Shown piece after piece: positions 11,626 to 20,509 of a stretch of DNA of 63,887 nt (the stretch's first letter is position 1; each line of letters begins with the position of its first letter). The notes under the pieces were generated by a model, which did no database searches, was not told where the DNA came from, and saw only the letters and a program-made list of their open reading frames with translations. The translations under genes were made by a program, and so were the position numbers. The stretch comes from Koleobacter methoxysyntrophicus (GTDB lineage Bacteria; Bacillota; Thermosediminibacteria; Koleobacterales; Koleobacteraceae), in the NCBI RefSeq assembly GCF_017301615.1, contig NZ_CP059066.1, positions 2,405,001 to 2,468,887 on the forward strand, given 5' to 3'.

Positions 11626-11847
11626 ATGATTGGTGGAGAATCTTTTGGGAAAATTTTTATCACTATTGGTATTGCTTTTATCATAATAGGAATCTTATTC
11701 TTTCTAGGCAGCAGGATAGGTATAGGAAGACTTCCGGGAGATATATATATAAGAAAAGGTAATTTTACATTTTACTTTCCCATTGTAACCAGTATTTTAA
11801 TAAGTATAATCCTTTCTCTATTATTATTTTTGTTTAGGAGCAGGTGA
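11626..11847 (+). CDS. DUF2905 small membrane protein
   Basis: 73 aa with two predicted membrane helices (about 7-27 and 48-68) around the conserved loop 'GRLPGDIYIRKGN', the DUF2905 signature. Usually found right after ruvB in Clostridia, as here. The aggagg at 11614-11619 selects ATG 11626; an in-frame TTG 15 nt upstream would overlap that site. Function unknown. Confidence 0.85.
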   Translation: MIGGESFGKIFITIGIAFIIIGILFFLGSRIGIGRLPGDIYIRKGNFTFYFPIVTSILISIILSLLLFLFRSR

Positions 11848-11949
11848 TTTTTTAAAAATAAATACCTATCTGGTAACTTAGTTTTAAATTCATACATTAA
11901 ATTTTATTTCTATTATATAGAAGAAATAGAACAAAGGAATTGGTTTTAT

Positions 11950-12975
11950 ATGGAACTAAAGGACTTTGATTACTATCTTCCTGAAGAACTTATAGCTCAA
12001 TGCCCGACTCAAAAAAGGGATGAATCACGCCTTATGGTAATCTACAGGAATTCCGGGAAAATTGAGCACAGAATATTTAAAGATATCCACCTATACATGA
12101 ATAAGGGTGATTGCATAGTCCTGAATGATACAAAAGTTATTCCGGCAAGGCTGTTAGGGAAAAGAAAAGATACGGGTGGCAGGATAGAATTCGTTCTTCT
12201 AAAGAGTCTAGGTAATGATAAATGGGAGGTTTTAGTTAAACCCGGTAAAAGGGCAAAGATAGGTAAAGAGTTTATTTTTGGTGATGGGCTTTTGATTGCT
12301 CGCGTCCTTGACAAGACCCCGGTTGGAGGCAGGATCGTTGAGTTCGAATACCAGGGGGATTTTCGCGAACTTTTGAATGAAGTAGGAAGAGTACCATTAC
12401 CCCCCTATATAAAAAAAGAAATTAGCGATGACAAAAGGTATCAGACCGTATACGGAAGAAAAGAAGGTTCTGCAGCTGCACCCACAGCAGGACTCCATTT
12501 TACACAGGAATTGATAAATAAAATAGAAAGAAAAGGTATAAATATTGTGTATGTAACATTACATGTAGGTTTAGGGACCTTTAGGCCGGTAAAATCCAAT
12601 GACATTAGAAACCATAAGATGCATTCAGAATATTTCTGTTTACCAGAGAAATCTGCAGAAATAATAAATTCCACTAAAAAACACGGAAACAGGGTTATAG
12701 CCATAGGAACCACTACGGTTAGAACCCTTGAGTCGGTAGCTAATGAAGAGGGCATTGTTACAGCCTCAGAAGGATGGACAGATATTTTTATTTATCCTGG
12801 TTTTGAATTTAAAATTATAGACGGTCTACTGACAAATTTTCATCTTCCCAAATCTACCTTGCTCATGCTGGTAAGTGCCTTTGCAGGTAGGGAATTGATC
12901 TTAAACGCATATGAAAAAGCTATAAGGGAAAGATACAGATTTTTTAGCTTTGGAGATGCAATGTTGATATTATAG
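11950..12975 (+). CDS. queA: S-adenosylmethionine:tRNA ribosyltransferase-isomerase QueA
   Basis: Builds epoxyqueuosine on preQ1-modified tRNA. 341 aa starting '[17 protein letters not shown]', with the family blocks '[14 protein letters not shown]', '[12 protein letters not shown]', 'APTAGLHFT' and '[16 protein letters not shown]'. ATG start; tgt follows by 18 bp, so the two queuosine genes are coupled. Confidence 0.97.
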   Translation: MELKDFDYYLPEELIAQCPTQKRDESRLMVIYRNSGKIEHRIFKDIHLYMNKGDCIVLNDTKVIPARLLGKRKDTGGRIEFVLLKSLGNDKWEVLVKPGKRAKIGKEFIFGDGLLIARVLDKTPVGGRIVEFEYQGDFRELLNEVGRVPLPPYIKKEISDDKRYQTVYGRKEGSAAAPTAGLHFTQELINKIERKGINIVYVTLHVGLGTFRPVKSNDIRNHKMHSEYFCLPEKSAEIINSTKKHGNRVIAIGTTTVRTLESVANEEGIVTASEGWTDIFIYPGFEFKIIDGLLTNFHLPKSTLLMLVSAFAGRELILNAYEKAIRERYRFFSFGDAMLIL

Positions 12976-14115
<1,140 letters not shown>

Positions 14116-14190
14116 AAAATTTTTAGAGGAATTTAAAATTAAATGTGGAATATTCTATAAAAGATAATCAATACTCAGGGAGGGATTAAT

Positions 14191-14460
14191 TTGGATTTAA
14201 ATTTGTTTTTACGACAATTTGGCCCTTTAATTTTTATCTTTATAATTTTCTATTTTCTCTTGATCAGACCTCAGCAAAAGCGGGATAAGGAGAGAAAACA
14301 GATGCTTGGTTCTCTAAAAGAAGGGGATCAGATTATTACTATTGGGGGTATTTATGGTAAGATTCTTGATATAAAAGATGATATAATTACTTTAGAAATT
14401 GGAGATAAGGTTAAAATTAAGGTTACCAGAACAGCCATTGGAAATGTAATAAACAAATAA
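14191..14460 (+). CDS. yajC: Preprotein translocase subunit YajC
   Basis: 89 aa: one N-terminal membrane helix (about 10-27) with 'FYFLLIRPQQKRDKER', then a small cytosolic domain. Accessory subunit of SecDF. TTG start behind gggaggga at 14179-14186. The queA-tgt-yajC order is conserved; secDF lies about 6 kb downstream. Confidence 0.94.
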   Translation: MDLNLFLRQFGPLIFIFIIFYFLLIRPQQKRDKERKQMLGSLKEGDQIITIGGIYGKILDIKDDIITLEIGDKVKIKVTRTAIGNVINK

Positions 14461-14487
14461 TATAAGAATTATTAACATGGGCGTAAA

Positions 14488-14520
14488 ATAAAAAGCAGAA
14501 TATCTGCTTTTTATTTTTTT
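14488..14520 (+). terminator. Terminator after yajC
   Basis: Stem aaaaagcaga / tctgcttttt with a three-base loop (ata) followed by a run of Ts, ending the queA-tgt-yajC transcript. Confidence 0.85.
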
Positions 14521-14583
14521 GTCATATTTTCTTCTATTAAAAAATACATTTTAAATAACAGAGCTGCTTGGGAGGTGCTAACG

Positions 14584-14982
14584 GTGAAGTTAAAAAAGAG
14601 ATATATTAATGAAACCAAAGAAGGAATTGATTTTTTTTGGATAATCAAGGGAACTATTATTGGTTATTTTATATCACTAATTTGTTTTTTATTGGTTGGA
14701 GCCGGCCTGTATTTTACCCATATGTCCGAGGGAATTATTCCCACTATAGTAATTATTGTTTACCTGGTAAGCATAATAGTAGCGGGATTTTATGTAGCAA
14801 GGAATACTCAAAGTAAAGGGTGGTTAAATGGGGGCATAGCAGGTGTATTTTATATTGTTATTTTAATAATTTTGAGTTACTTTTTTTTACCGGATTTTAA
14901 CTTGAGTTTGCCGTTAATTGGAAAATTGGTTTTAGGCTTTATTATTGGGGCTATAGGAGGTATCATCGGCGTAAATCTTTAG
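14584..14982 (+). CDS. TIGR04086 family membrane protein
   Basis: 132 aa with four predicted membrane helices and a glycine-rich last helix ('GFIIGAIGGIIGVNL'). Matches the TIGR04086 family, which sits between yajC and scfA in many Clostridia. The ggaggtg at 14571-14577 points to GTG 14584; the GTG at 14575 lies within that site. Role unknown; the repeated link to SCIFF is from other genomes. Confidence 0.82.
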   Translation: MKLKKRYINETKEGIDFFWIIKGTIIGYFISLICFLLVGAGLYFTHMSEGIIPTIVIIVYLVSIIVAGFYVARNTQSKGWLNGGIAGVFYIVILIILSYFFLPDFNLSLPLIGKLVLGFIIGAIGGIIGVNL

Positions 14983-15049
14983 ATTGTGTAGAGCCTATCC
15001 TTATTTATATTAAAATAATATAAACGATATTCAGGAGGAGAAAAAGAGT

Positions 15050-15805
15050 TTGTTTTTTGATAAAACGTTATCTAAAATAAAAATAGTTATTATGCTTTTG
15101 TTCTTAATTGTTTTTTTTCATATTTATATGATTTATGTTGGCGGTATAAATAGAGTAATAACGGTAATGAAAACAAATATCGAGCCGATAAATAAGAACA
15201 ATATGGGGCAGGAAATCATACTAACCTTTGATATAATAAAAGAGATAGGTTTTACGGAGGAAATATTAAAGATCCTTGAACAGGAAGGCATCAATGGGTC
15301 TTTTTTTATAACAGGAAGTATACTGGATAAAAATCCAGAAATTGTTAAGTTGATTAGAAAGAAGGGGCATGATATTGGAAATTATACTTTGAGTTTTGTA
15401 GATCTGAGGAATTTGAAAGAACACGAAATTATTCATGAAATTTATGGACTGGAGTTAAAATATAAAGAAATTACAGGAGAAGATTTGATACTTTTTAGAC
15501 CACCTATGGGCCGGTATAATAGCAGGATAGTGGAAATTGCAGGGCTTTTAGGATATACAACGATTCTGTGGAGTAGTAATATAGGAAAAGAGGGTAATAC
15601 AGTTGATAGTAACCCTAATTTTGAATATCTAAAAAGGACGGTAAGAAAGGGCGCGGTAATAAATTTTGATGTTAGTTCTCCTAATGTTATAAAAGCCCTT
15701 TCCTATGTTATAGACGAGATAAAGATGAAAGGCTTTTATTTAAAGAAGGTTTCGGAAATAGTCGAAAAAGTAAAAGATGTTGATAAAAATGTTTTTATTA
15801 AATAA
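15050..15805 (+). CDS. NodB-fold polysaccharide deacetylase homologue lacking metal ligands
   Basis: 251 aa; N-terminal membrane anchor (about 10-31), then a NodB-like domain outside the membrane. Fold marks are present: 'IILTFD' (D61), 'GINGSFFITG', 'KKGHDIGN', and RPPMGRYNSR (150-159). The metal site is not: the second Asp of TFDDG is Ile62, and the two histidines of the usual N-H-T-x-S-H are Tyr112 and Phe116. It is therefore likely inactive as a deacetylase, perhaps a glycan-binding protein. TTG start behind aggagg. Lies between the TIGR04086 gene and scfA. Confidence 0.8.
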   Translation: MFFDKTLSKIKIVIMLLFLIVFFHIYMIYVGGINRVITVMKTNIEPINKNNMGQEIILTFDIIKEIGFTEEILKILEQEGINGSFFITGSILDKNPEIVKLIRKKGHDIGNYTLSFVDLRNLKEHEIIHEIYGLELKYKEITGEDLILFRPPMGRYNSRIVEIAGLLGYTTILWSSNIGKEGNTVDSNPNFEYLKRTVRKGAVINFDVSSPNVIKALSYVIDEIKMKGFYLKKVSEIVEKVKDVDKNVFIK

Positions 15806-15852
15806 GAATATTAAATTATATAATGGTTTATATTTTATATTAAAATCATTTA

Positions 15853-15861
15853 TGTTATAAT
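15853..15861 (+). promoter_or_regulatory. Extended -10 promoter of scfA
   Basis: TGT-TATAAT (15853-15861), an extended -10 with only a T-rich, non-consensus -35 region. About 47 bp before the scfA start, so scfA has its own short transcript ended by the terminator at 16058. Confidence 0.65.
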
Positions 15862-15907
15862 TTAAATAGTTTAGATATTTGAACGATGAAAGGGAGGAGT
15901 TATTTTT

Positions 15908-16048
15908 ATGAAACATATTAAAATGATTTCTAAAGGGAATTTTGAACAAAAGAATAAGAAAAGAGGCTGTTTAGAATGTCAATCATCCTGTCAATCAGCC
16001 TGTAAGACTTCGTGCACGGTCGGAAACCAGGTTTGTCAAAAATCATAA
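15908..16048 (+). CDS. scfA: SCIFF ranthipeptide precursor (six cysteines in forty-five residues)
   Basis: 46-aa precursor of a radical-SAM-modified peptide. After a lysine-rich leader, the core has Cys at 21, 24, 28, 32, 36 and 43, and carries the near-invariant CQSACKTSCTVGNQ. In characterised systems the ScfB radical SAM enzyme forms thioether links from these cysteines. ATG start behind agggagga at 15890-15897. Own promoter and terminator. Unusually, no scfB lies next to it: the next gene is a gamma-carbonic anhydrase, and the only radical SAM gene clearly recognised in the window is hemZ. Confidence 0.95.
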   Translation: MKHIKMISKGNFEQKNKKRGCLECQSSCQSACKTSCTVGNQVCQKS

Positions 16049-16057
16049 GGTTATAAC

Positions 16058-16092
16058 GCCCCTGGCACTTTTAAGTGTTGAGGGGCATTTTT
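16058..16092 (+). terminator. Terminator after scfA
   Basis: Stem gcccct-g-gcactt / aagtgt-tg-aggggc (16058-16086), followed by attttt. Ten bases after the scfA stop. Confidence 0.9.
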
Positions 16093-16155
16093 AAAATAAA
16101 TTTTCTTTAGAGTTAAAAAAATTAGAATAATAGAAAGGGAAAGAGGAGGGATAGT

Positions 16156-16668
16156 TTGATTATTGAATATCGCGGGAAAAGACCGTTTATTGCAAAAAAA
16201 ACCTTTATTGCTGAGAGTGCAGATGTTATAGGAGATGTTACTATCGAGGAGTACGCTAGTATATGGTATAATGCAACCGTTAGGGGTGATATAAATTCAA
16301 TTAAAATTGGGACATGTTCTAATATTCAGGATGGCAGTGTTTTACACGTATCATATGAAAACAATGTAGAGATAGGTGATTATGTAACTATAGGTCATAC
16401 TGCTATTATACACGGCTGTACCATAGGGGATAATTCTTTGATAGGAATGGGTTCTATTATATCAGAGGGTGTAGTTATTGAAAGAAATGTTCTAGTTGGG
16501 GCTGGAACGTTAATACCTCCCGGCAAGATTATTCCATCTGGAACTTTAGTATTAGGAGTGCCGGGAAAAATAATAAGGGAAATAACTGAAGATGAAATAC
16601 GTAATATAAGACAAATGGCCCTGAATTATAAAGATTATTGGATCAATAGTTCCTACAAAAGAATTTAG
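16156..16668 (+). CDS. Gamma-carbonic anhydrase-like hexapeptide-repeat protein
   Basis: 170 aa of left-handed beta-helix repeats. Zinc-ligand candidates are H in 'GSVLHVS' and the pair in 'IGHTAIIHGC', the arrangement of gamma-carbonic anhydrases. Also present are 'ADVIGDVTIEEYASIWYNATVRGD' type family starts and 'GAGTLIPPGKIIPSGTL'. TTG start behind gaggagg. CO2 hydration is plausible, but many members act as transferases or have no known role. Confidence 0.88.
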   Translation: MIIEYRGKRPFIAKKTFIAESADVIGDVTIEEYASIWYNATVRGDINSIKIGTCSNIQDGSVLHVSYENNVEIGDYVTIGHTAIIHGCTIGDNSLIGMGSIISEGVVIERNVLVGAGTLIPPGKIIPSGTLVLGVPGKIIREITEDEIRNIRQMALNYKDYWINSSYKRI

Positions 16669-16706
16669 GATAATTTTTAACCAAACATGAATATTTTTTT
16701 CCAGCA

Positions 16707-16735
16707 TTGGATATAACAACATATGAGAATAAATT
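16707..16735 (+). promoter_or_regulatory. Putative promoter of a small RNA
   Basis: TTGGAT (16707-16712), 17-bp spacer, TAAATT (16730-16735). Each hexamer matches 4 of 6 consensus bases. A start near 16741 would begin exactly at the long stem of the candidate RNA. Confidence 0.45.
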
Positions 16736-16740
16736 ATATT

Positions 16741-16854
16741 GGTACCCATGGTCACTAATCGGGTCATAGAGTTCACCTTATCCTTTTTCGTTCACTTCGG
16801 CCCAGAGTGCCGGGGTACCATTTTTCAGCCCAAGGCAATAAGTCTTGGGTTTTT
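16741..16854 (+). ncRNA. Candidate structured small RNA with terminator
   Basis: A gene-free 251-bp gap holds a long closing stem: ggtaccc (16741-16747) pairs with gggtacc (16813-16819); ggtcact (16750-16756, one bulge) with agtgcc (16806-16811); gggtc (16761-16765) with ggccc (16799-16803). The unpaired middle is pyrimidine-rich and has two copies of gttcac (16771 and 16790). A T-run follows, then a second hairpin cccaag/cttggg (16829-16849) with ttttt. No known riboswitch class was recognised. It could be a trans-acting sRNA or a leader of the ABC-class ATPase gene at 16920. Confidence 0.55.
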
Positions 16855-16919
16855 CCATAAATTGCAGATTATAAAAATTGTGTTATAATAAATATAAAAA
16901 AATTTAGGGGGAGATTTTA

Positions 16920-18638
16920 TTGAAAAAAATCGATATGTTGAAGAGCCAGCTATTAAGAATTGATGGAAAAGGTTATAAAGCCTACAAAGATATTCAAGGG
17001 GTATATGATTACGGCAATGGAGTTATCATTGATATTTCATATGTCCAAGGAGATCCCTTTGCTTCTCCCTCGAAAGCATGTATAAGGGTAGATCAGAAAA
17101 TTGCAGATTTCCCTCAATATTTGTATCAAAATAAATATAGAAAGATAGCTCTTGAGGATTTTCTTTCAAGGGAATTTTATAAAAATATCAATAAGATTGC
17201 TAAAGGAAATAGGGGAACGGGTAAGAGCGGTTTGATTGCTATTAATAGATGCGGCCAGGAGGTTCTGGAAAGGACCTCAATTATAGTTAATAGTAGATAT
17301 ATAGAAGCTAGAATAGCGTTAGGTTTGCCTGCAAGAGGCAGACGGGTGTTAGCCCAGCAGGCTATAGAAATGTTTTTTAAAGAGATACCTGAAATTACCA
17401 TGTTATCCTTGCTTTATAAAAATATCGATGGACATAAAGCGAAAAAATGGGTAGAATTATATGAAGATCAGGAATTTATCAGGAACAAATTGAAGGAAAT
17501 GAAATTAGTTGCTTTTGTTGCAAATGATTCTATATTACCTAGGGAAAGCGGCATAAGTGACAAGCCCATGAGAGGAAATAAAGTCATTCCTTTTAAAAGC
17601 CCTCCTTCACTTGAAATTGAAATACATACACCTAACAGAGGGGTTATAAGAGGAATGGGGATTCCTAGTGGAATTACCCTTATTGTTGGAGGAGGCTATC
17701 ACGGTAAATCGACATTATTGAGAGCGATAGAGCGGGGTGTATATAATCATATAATGGGTGATGGAAGGGAATTTGTAATAACATGTTATGATAGTGTAAA
17801 AATAAGGGCTGAAGATGGTAGAAGGATTGAAAAGGTTAATATAAGCCCCTTTATCAATAATCTTCCCTTTAAAAAGGATACTTCTTGTTTTTCTACAGAT
17901 GAGGCAAGCGGGAGTACATCCCAGGCCGCCAATATTATGGAAGCCCTTGAAATGGGTGCGAAGGTATTATTATTGGATGAGGACACATCAGCAAGTAATT
18001 TTATGATAAGAGATGTGAGAATGCAGCAATTGGTAAGTAAAGAAAAAGAACCTATCACCCCTTTTATAGATAAAGTAAAATTGATGAAAAGGGATCTGGG
18101 GGTTTCGACTATTATGGTTGTAGGGGGTTCGGGAGATTATTTTGATGTTGCAGACCTGGTTATTATGATGGATGAATATAAACCTAAGGATGTAACACAA
18201 AAAGCAAAAGAAATTTCAGAGAGATTTAAGGGCCAGAGAAAGCCAGAAGGAGGAGAAAATTTTGGGAATATAGGGGATAGAATACCTTTACCTGAAAGCA
18301 TAAACCCTAAAAAGGGTAAGAAAATAAAAATCAATGCTAAAGATATCGATGATATACGCTTCGGGTGGGAAGATATTGACCTTACTTATGTTGAACAGCT
18401 GGTAGATATAAGTCAAACCAGGGCTATAGGAGATATAATAAACTATGCCCGTGAGCATTATATGGATGGAGAGACTGCTTTAAAAGAAATTATTGAACGA
18501 ATTGTAAATGATATTAGTCAGAAAGGCCTCGATGTAATATCACCCTTTTATGAACAGCATCCAGGGGAATATGCATTACCTAGAAAATACGAAATAGCTG
18601 CAGCAATAAACAGGTTAAGGACTTTAAAGGTAAAATAA
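16920..18638 (+). CDS. ABC-class ATPase (COG3044/Pfam ABC_ATPase)
   Basis: 572-aa soluble ATPase without membrane segments. Walker A GGGYHGKST is at residues 257-265; 'DEASGSTSQAANIMEALEMG' resembles an ABC signature; Walker B is 'KVLLLDEDTSASNFM'. The long N-terminal part (1-240) is specific to this family of 'predicted ATPases of the ABC class', whose role is unknown. TTG start behind agggggaga. First of a tight four-gene set with a PP2C phosphatase, a P-loop protein and an HD protein. Confidence 0.85.
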   Translation: MKKIDMLKSQLLRIDGKGYKAYKDIQGVYDYGNGVIIDISYVQGDPFASPSKACIRVDQKIADFPQYLYQNKYRKIALEDFLSREFYKNINKIAKGNRGTGKSGLIAINRCGQEVLERTSIIVNSRYIEARIALGLPARGRRVLAQQAIEMFFKEIPEITMLSLLYKNIDGHKAKKWVELYEDQEFIRNKLKEMKLVAFVANDSILPRESGISDKPMRGNKVIPFKSPPSLEIEIHTPNRGVIRGMGIPSGITLIVGGGYHGKSTLLRAIERGVYNHIMGDGREFVITCYDSVKIRAEDGRRIEKVNISPFINNLPFKKDTSCFSTDEASGSTSQAANIMEALEMGAKVLLLDEDTSASNFMIRDVRMQQLVSKEKEPITPFIDKVKLMKRDLGVSTIMVVGGSGDYFDVADLVIMMDEYKPKDVTQKAKEISERFKGQRKPEGGENFGNIGDRIPLPESINPKKGKKIKINAKDIDDIRFGWEDIDLTYVEQLVDISQTRAIGDIINYAREHYMDGETALKEIIERIVNDISQKGLDVISPFYEQHPGEYALPRKYEIAAAINRLRTLKVK

Positions 18639-18659
18639 AGATATTGGGGGGAGAAACCC

Positions 18660-19364
18660 ATGGAAATCAGAATGGCAGTGACCAAAACACCTAAATATGC
18701 AGTTTCGGACAGCGGCGATAGTGTAGAGATTGTTGAAAGACCTAAAGGCGGCCTTACTGCCATCCTTGCTGATGGGCAGGGAAGCGGTACTTTTGCAAGA
18801 ATAACCAGCAACCTTGTGGTGAGCAAAGCAGCGTCATTGATTTCTGAAGGGGCCCGGGATGGGGCCGTTGCAAGGGCTGTTCACGATTACCTTTATGCAA
18901 TAAAAAATGGTAAAGTGTCTTCTACATTGACTATAATTTCTGTTGACCTGGACACAAAGAGTATTGTAGTATCAAGAAACAGCAATTGTCCTGTAATAAT
19001 TAAAAAGAGAAATGACATCAAAATACTTGATGAATATGTAGAATCCATTGGATTTCATAAATTAATGAAACCGTCAATTACCGAGTTCGCTTTAGCTGAA
19101 GATCTTGTTATAGTAAGCTTCAGCGATGGTATTCTGTCTGCCGGCAAGAAGACAGGATTAATGATGACTGTTGAAAATATAGTAGATTTAGTAAGAGAAA
19201 GCTGTCCGGAAGAGATAGATTCCTTAGCTGAGACCATATTAGAATCAGCTATAAAGATGGATAAGGGGAAACCATCGGATGATATGACTGTTGTAACTGT
19301 TAGCATTTGTCCATATTACGATCAAAAGAAGATTAGAAGAATGAGAGTGTCCCTACCTTTCTAG
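18660..19364 (+). CDS. SpoIIE-like PP2C family serine/threonine phosphatase
   Basis: 234 aa forming a single PP2C-type domain: 'LTAILADGQGSGTFARITS' (metal-binding Asp), 'VIVSFSDGILSAG' and 'KPSDDMTVVTVSI' near the end. No membrane or sensor domain, unlike SpoIIE itself. ATG start behind ggggggag. It follows the ABC-class ATPase by 21 bp and precedes the P-loop gene by 20 bp. The substrate phosphoprotein is not visible here. Confidence 0.83.
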   Translation: MEIRMAVTKTPKYAVSDSGDSVEIVERPKGGLTAILADGQGSGTFARITSNLVVSKAASLISEGARDGAVARAVHDYLYAIKNGKVSSTLTIISVDLDTKSIVVSRNSNCPVIIKKRNDIKILDEYVESIGFHKLMKPSITEFALAEDLVIVSFSDGILSAGKKTGLMMTVENIVDLVRESCPEEIDSLAETILESAIKMDKGKPSDDMTVVTVSICPYYDQKKIRRMRVSLPF

Positions 19365-19384
19365 GTGTAGGAGGTAAAGGCGGC

Positions 19385-19753
19385 TTGGACTTTTCTAATT
19401 TTACTATTGCTATTGTTGGTCCGTGTGCTTCAGGTAAAACTACACTTGCAGAATTTTTAAATTCAAAGGGGTTTAAAGCTTATTCTGTTGCCCAGGAGCA
19501 TTCCTGTGTTACGAAATTGTGGTCAAAGAAAAATCCTGATATATTAATATACTTAGATGTAAATATCCAGGCAATAAAAAATAGAAGAAATGTCCAGTGG
19601 GGAGAAGAAAGGTTGATACAGCAGAAAAAGAGATTGGCAAAAGCTTTGGAACAATGTGATATCTATATTCCAACCAGCAATCTTTCAAAAGAACAGGTAT
19701 GCATTAAGGCTTTTGAAGAAGTTTTAAGCATATTGAAAGGAGAGGGAAGGTGA
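19385..19753 (+). CDS. Small P-loop NTPase/kinase-like protein
   Basis: 122 aa with Walker A GPCASGKTT (residues 12-20) at the N-terminus, then 'DILIYLDVNIQAIKNRR' as a possible Walker B region. Looks like a compact nucleotide/sugar kinase-type fold; substrate unknown. TTG start behind aggaggt. Its stop overlaps the start of the HD gene by 4 nt. Confidence 0.7.
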   Translation: MDFSNFTIAIVGPCASGKTTLAEFLNSKGFKAYSVAQEHSCVTKLWSKKNPDILIYLDVNIQAIKNRRNVQWGEERLIQQKKRLAKALEQCDIYIPTSNLSKEQVCIKAFEEVLSILKGEGR

Positions 19754-20409
19754 AAAAAATAATCCTGGATGATATAAAAAACAATCGTGAAATAGAAACT
19801 TATATAAAAATTGGGCATGAACATTTAGGGGCAATAGGATATACTGAACATAGTTTTCGCCATGCCAATTTAGTTTCCAACATAGCATACAATATTTTAT
19901 TCAGATTAAATTATCCCCACAGGGAAGCAGAGTTAGCAGCGATAGCCGGATATCTTCATGATATAGGCAATGTTATAAGCAGGCATAACCATGGGCAATC
20001 AGGGGCTTTAATAGCATTTCGGATTTTAGATAAACTGGGAATGCCTCCCGAGGAAATAGCAGTAGTATGTTCTGCTATCGGCAATCATGAAGAAGAATAC
20101 GGTCAACCGGTAAATAACGTTTCGGCAGCCCTTATTCTGGCGGACAAATCGGATGTCCACAGAAGTCGGGTAAGAAACCCTGATATTGTAAATTTTGATA
20201 TCCATGATAGGGTGAATTATGCGGTTGAACATTCCTTTCTTAATGTCCATGAAAAAGCGGTTACTTTGGAGTTAAGTATAGATATAAGTATCTGTCCTGT
20301 AATGGAATATTTCGAAATTTTTTTAACCCGTATGATGATGTGCAGGAGGGCAGCCGAGTTCTTAAAGACTAAGTTTGAATTATTTATTAATGATGCTAGA
20401 TTGTTATAA
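19750..20409 (+). CDS. HD domain phosphohydrolase
   Basis: 219 aa. HD-type metal site visible as H38 ('HSFRHA'), H70-D71 ('YLHDIGNVISRHNHG'), H113 ('IGNHEEE') and D132 ('LADKSD'). Likely acts on a phosphoester, possibly a nucleotide; substrate not predictable. GTG start overlapping the preceding gene (gtga-type junction), behind ggagagg. Last gene of the ABC-ATPase/PP2C/P-loop/HD unit, just before the secD promoter. Confidence 0.82.
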   Translation: MKKIILDDIKNNREIETYIKIGHEHLGAIGYTEHSFRHANLVSNIAYNILFRLNYPHREAELAAIAGYLHDIGNVISRHNHGQSGALIAFRILDKLGMPPEEIAVVCSAIGNHEEEYGQPVNNVSAALILADKSDVHRSRVRNPDIVNFDIHDRVNYAVEHSFLNVHEKAVTLELSIDISICPVMEYFEIFLTRMMMCRRAAEFLKTKFELFINDARLL

Positions 20410-20430
20410 TAGCTTTGCTTTAGTTAGTCA

Positions 20431-20459
20431 TTGACAACCTATATTTTAAGGGATATAAT
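20431..20459 (+). promoter_or_regulatory. Promoter of secDF
   Basis: Exact TTGACA (20431-20436), 17-bp spacer and exact TATAAT (20454-20459). Expected start near 20466, which rules against an initiation codon at 20471 and supports GTG 20510 for secD. Confidence 0.85.
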
Positions 20460-20509
20460 TAACCTTGTGATTGAACCAAACCCAAAAGATCTTGCAAGGG
20501 GGAAAAAAG

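Noticed and set aside
20471-20509. TTG 20471 as the secD start
   Set aside because: It would lie about 5 bases after the predicted transcription start and has no ribosome site; GTG 20510 has a strong one.
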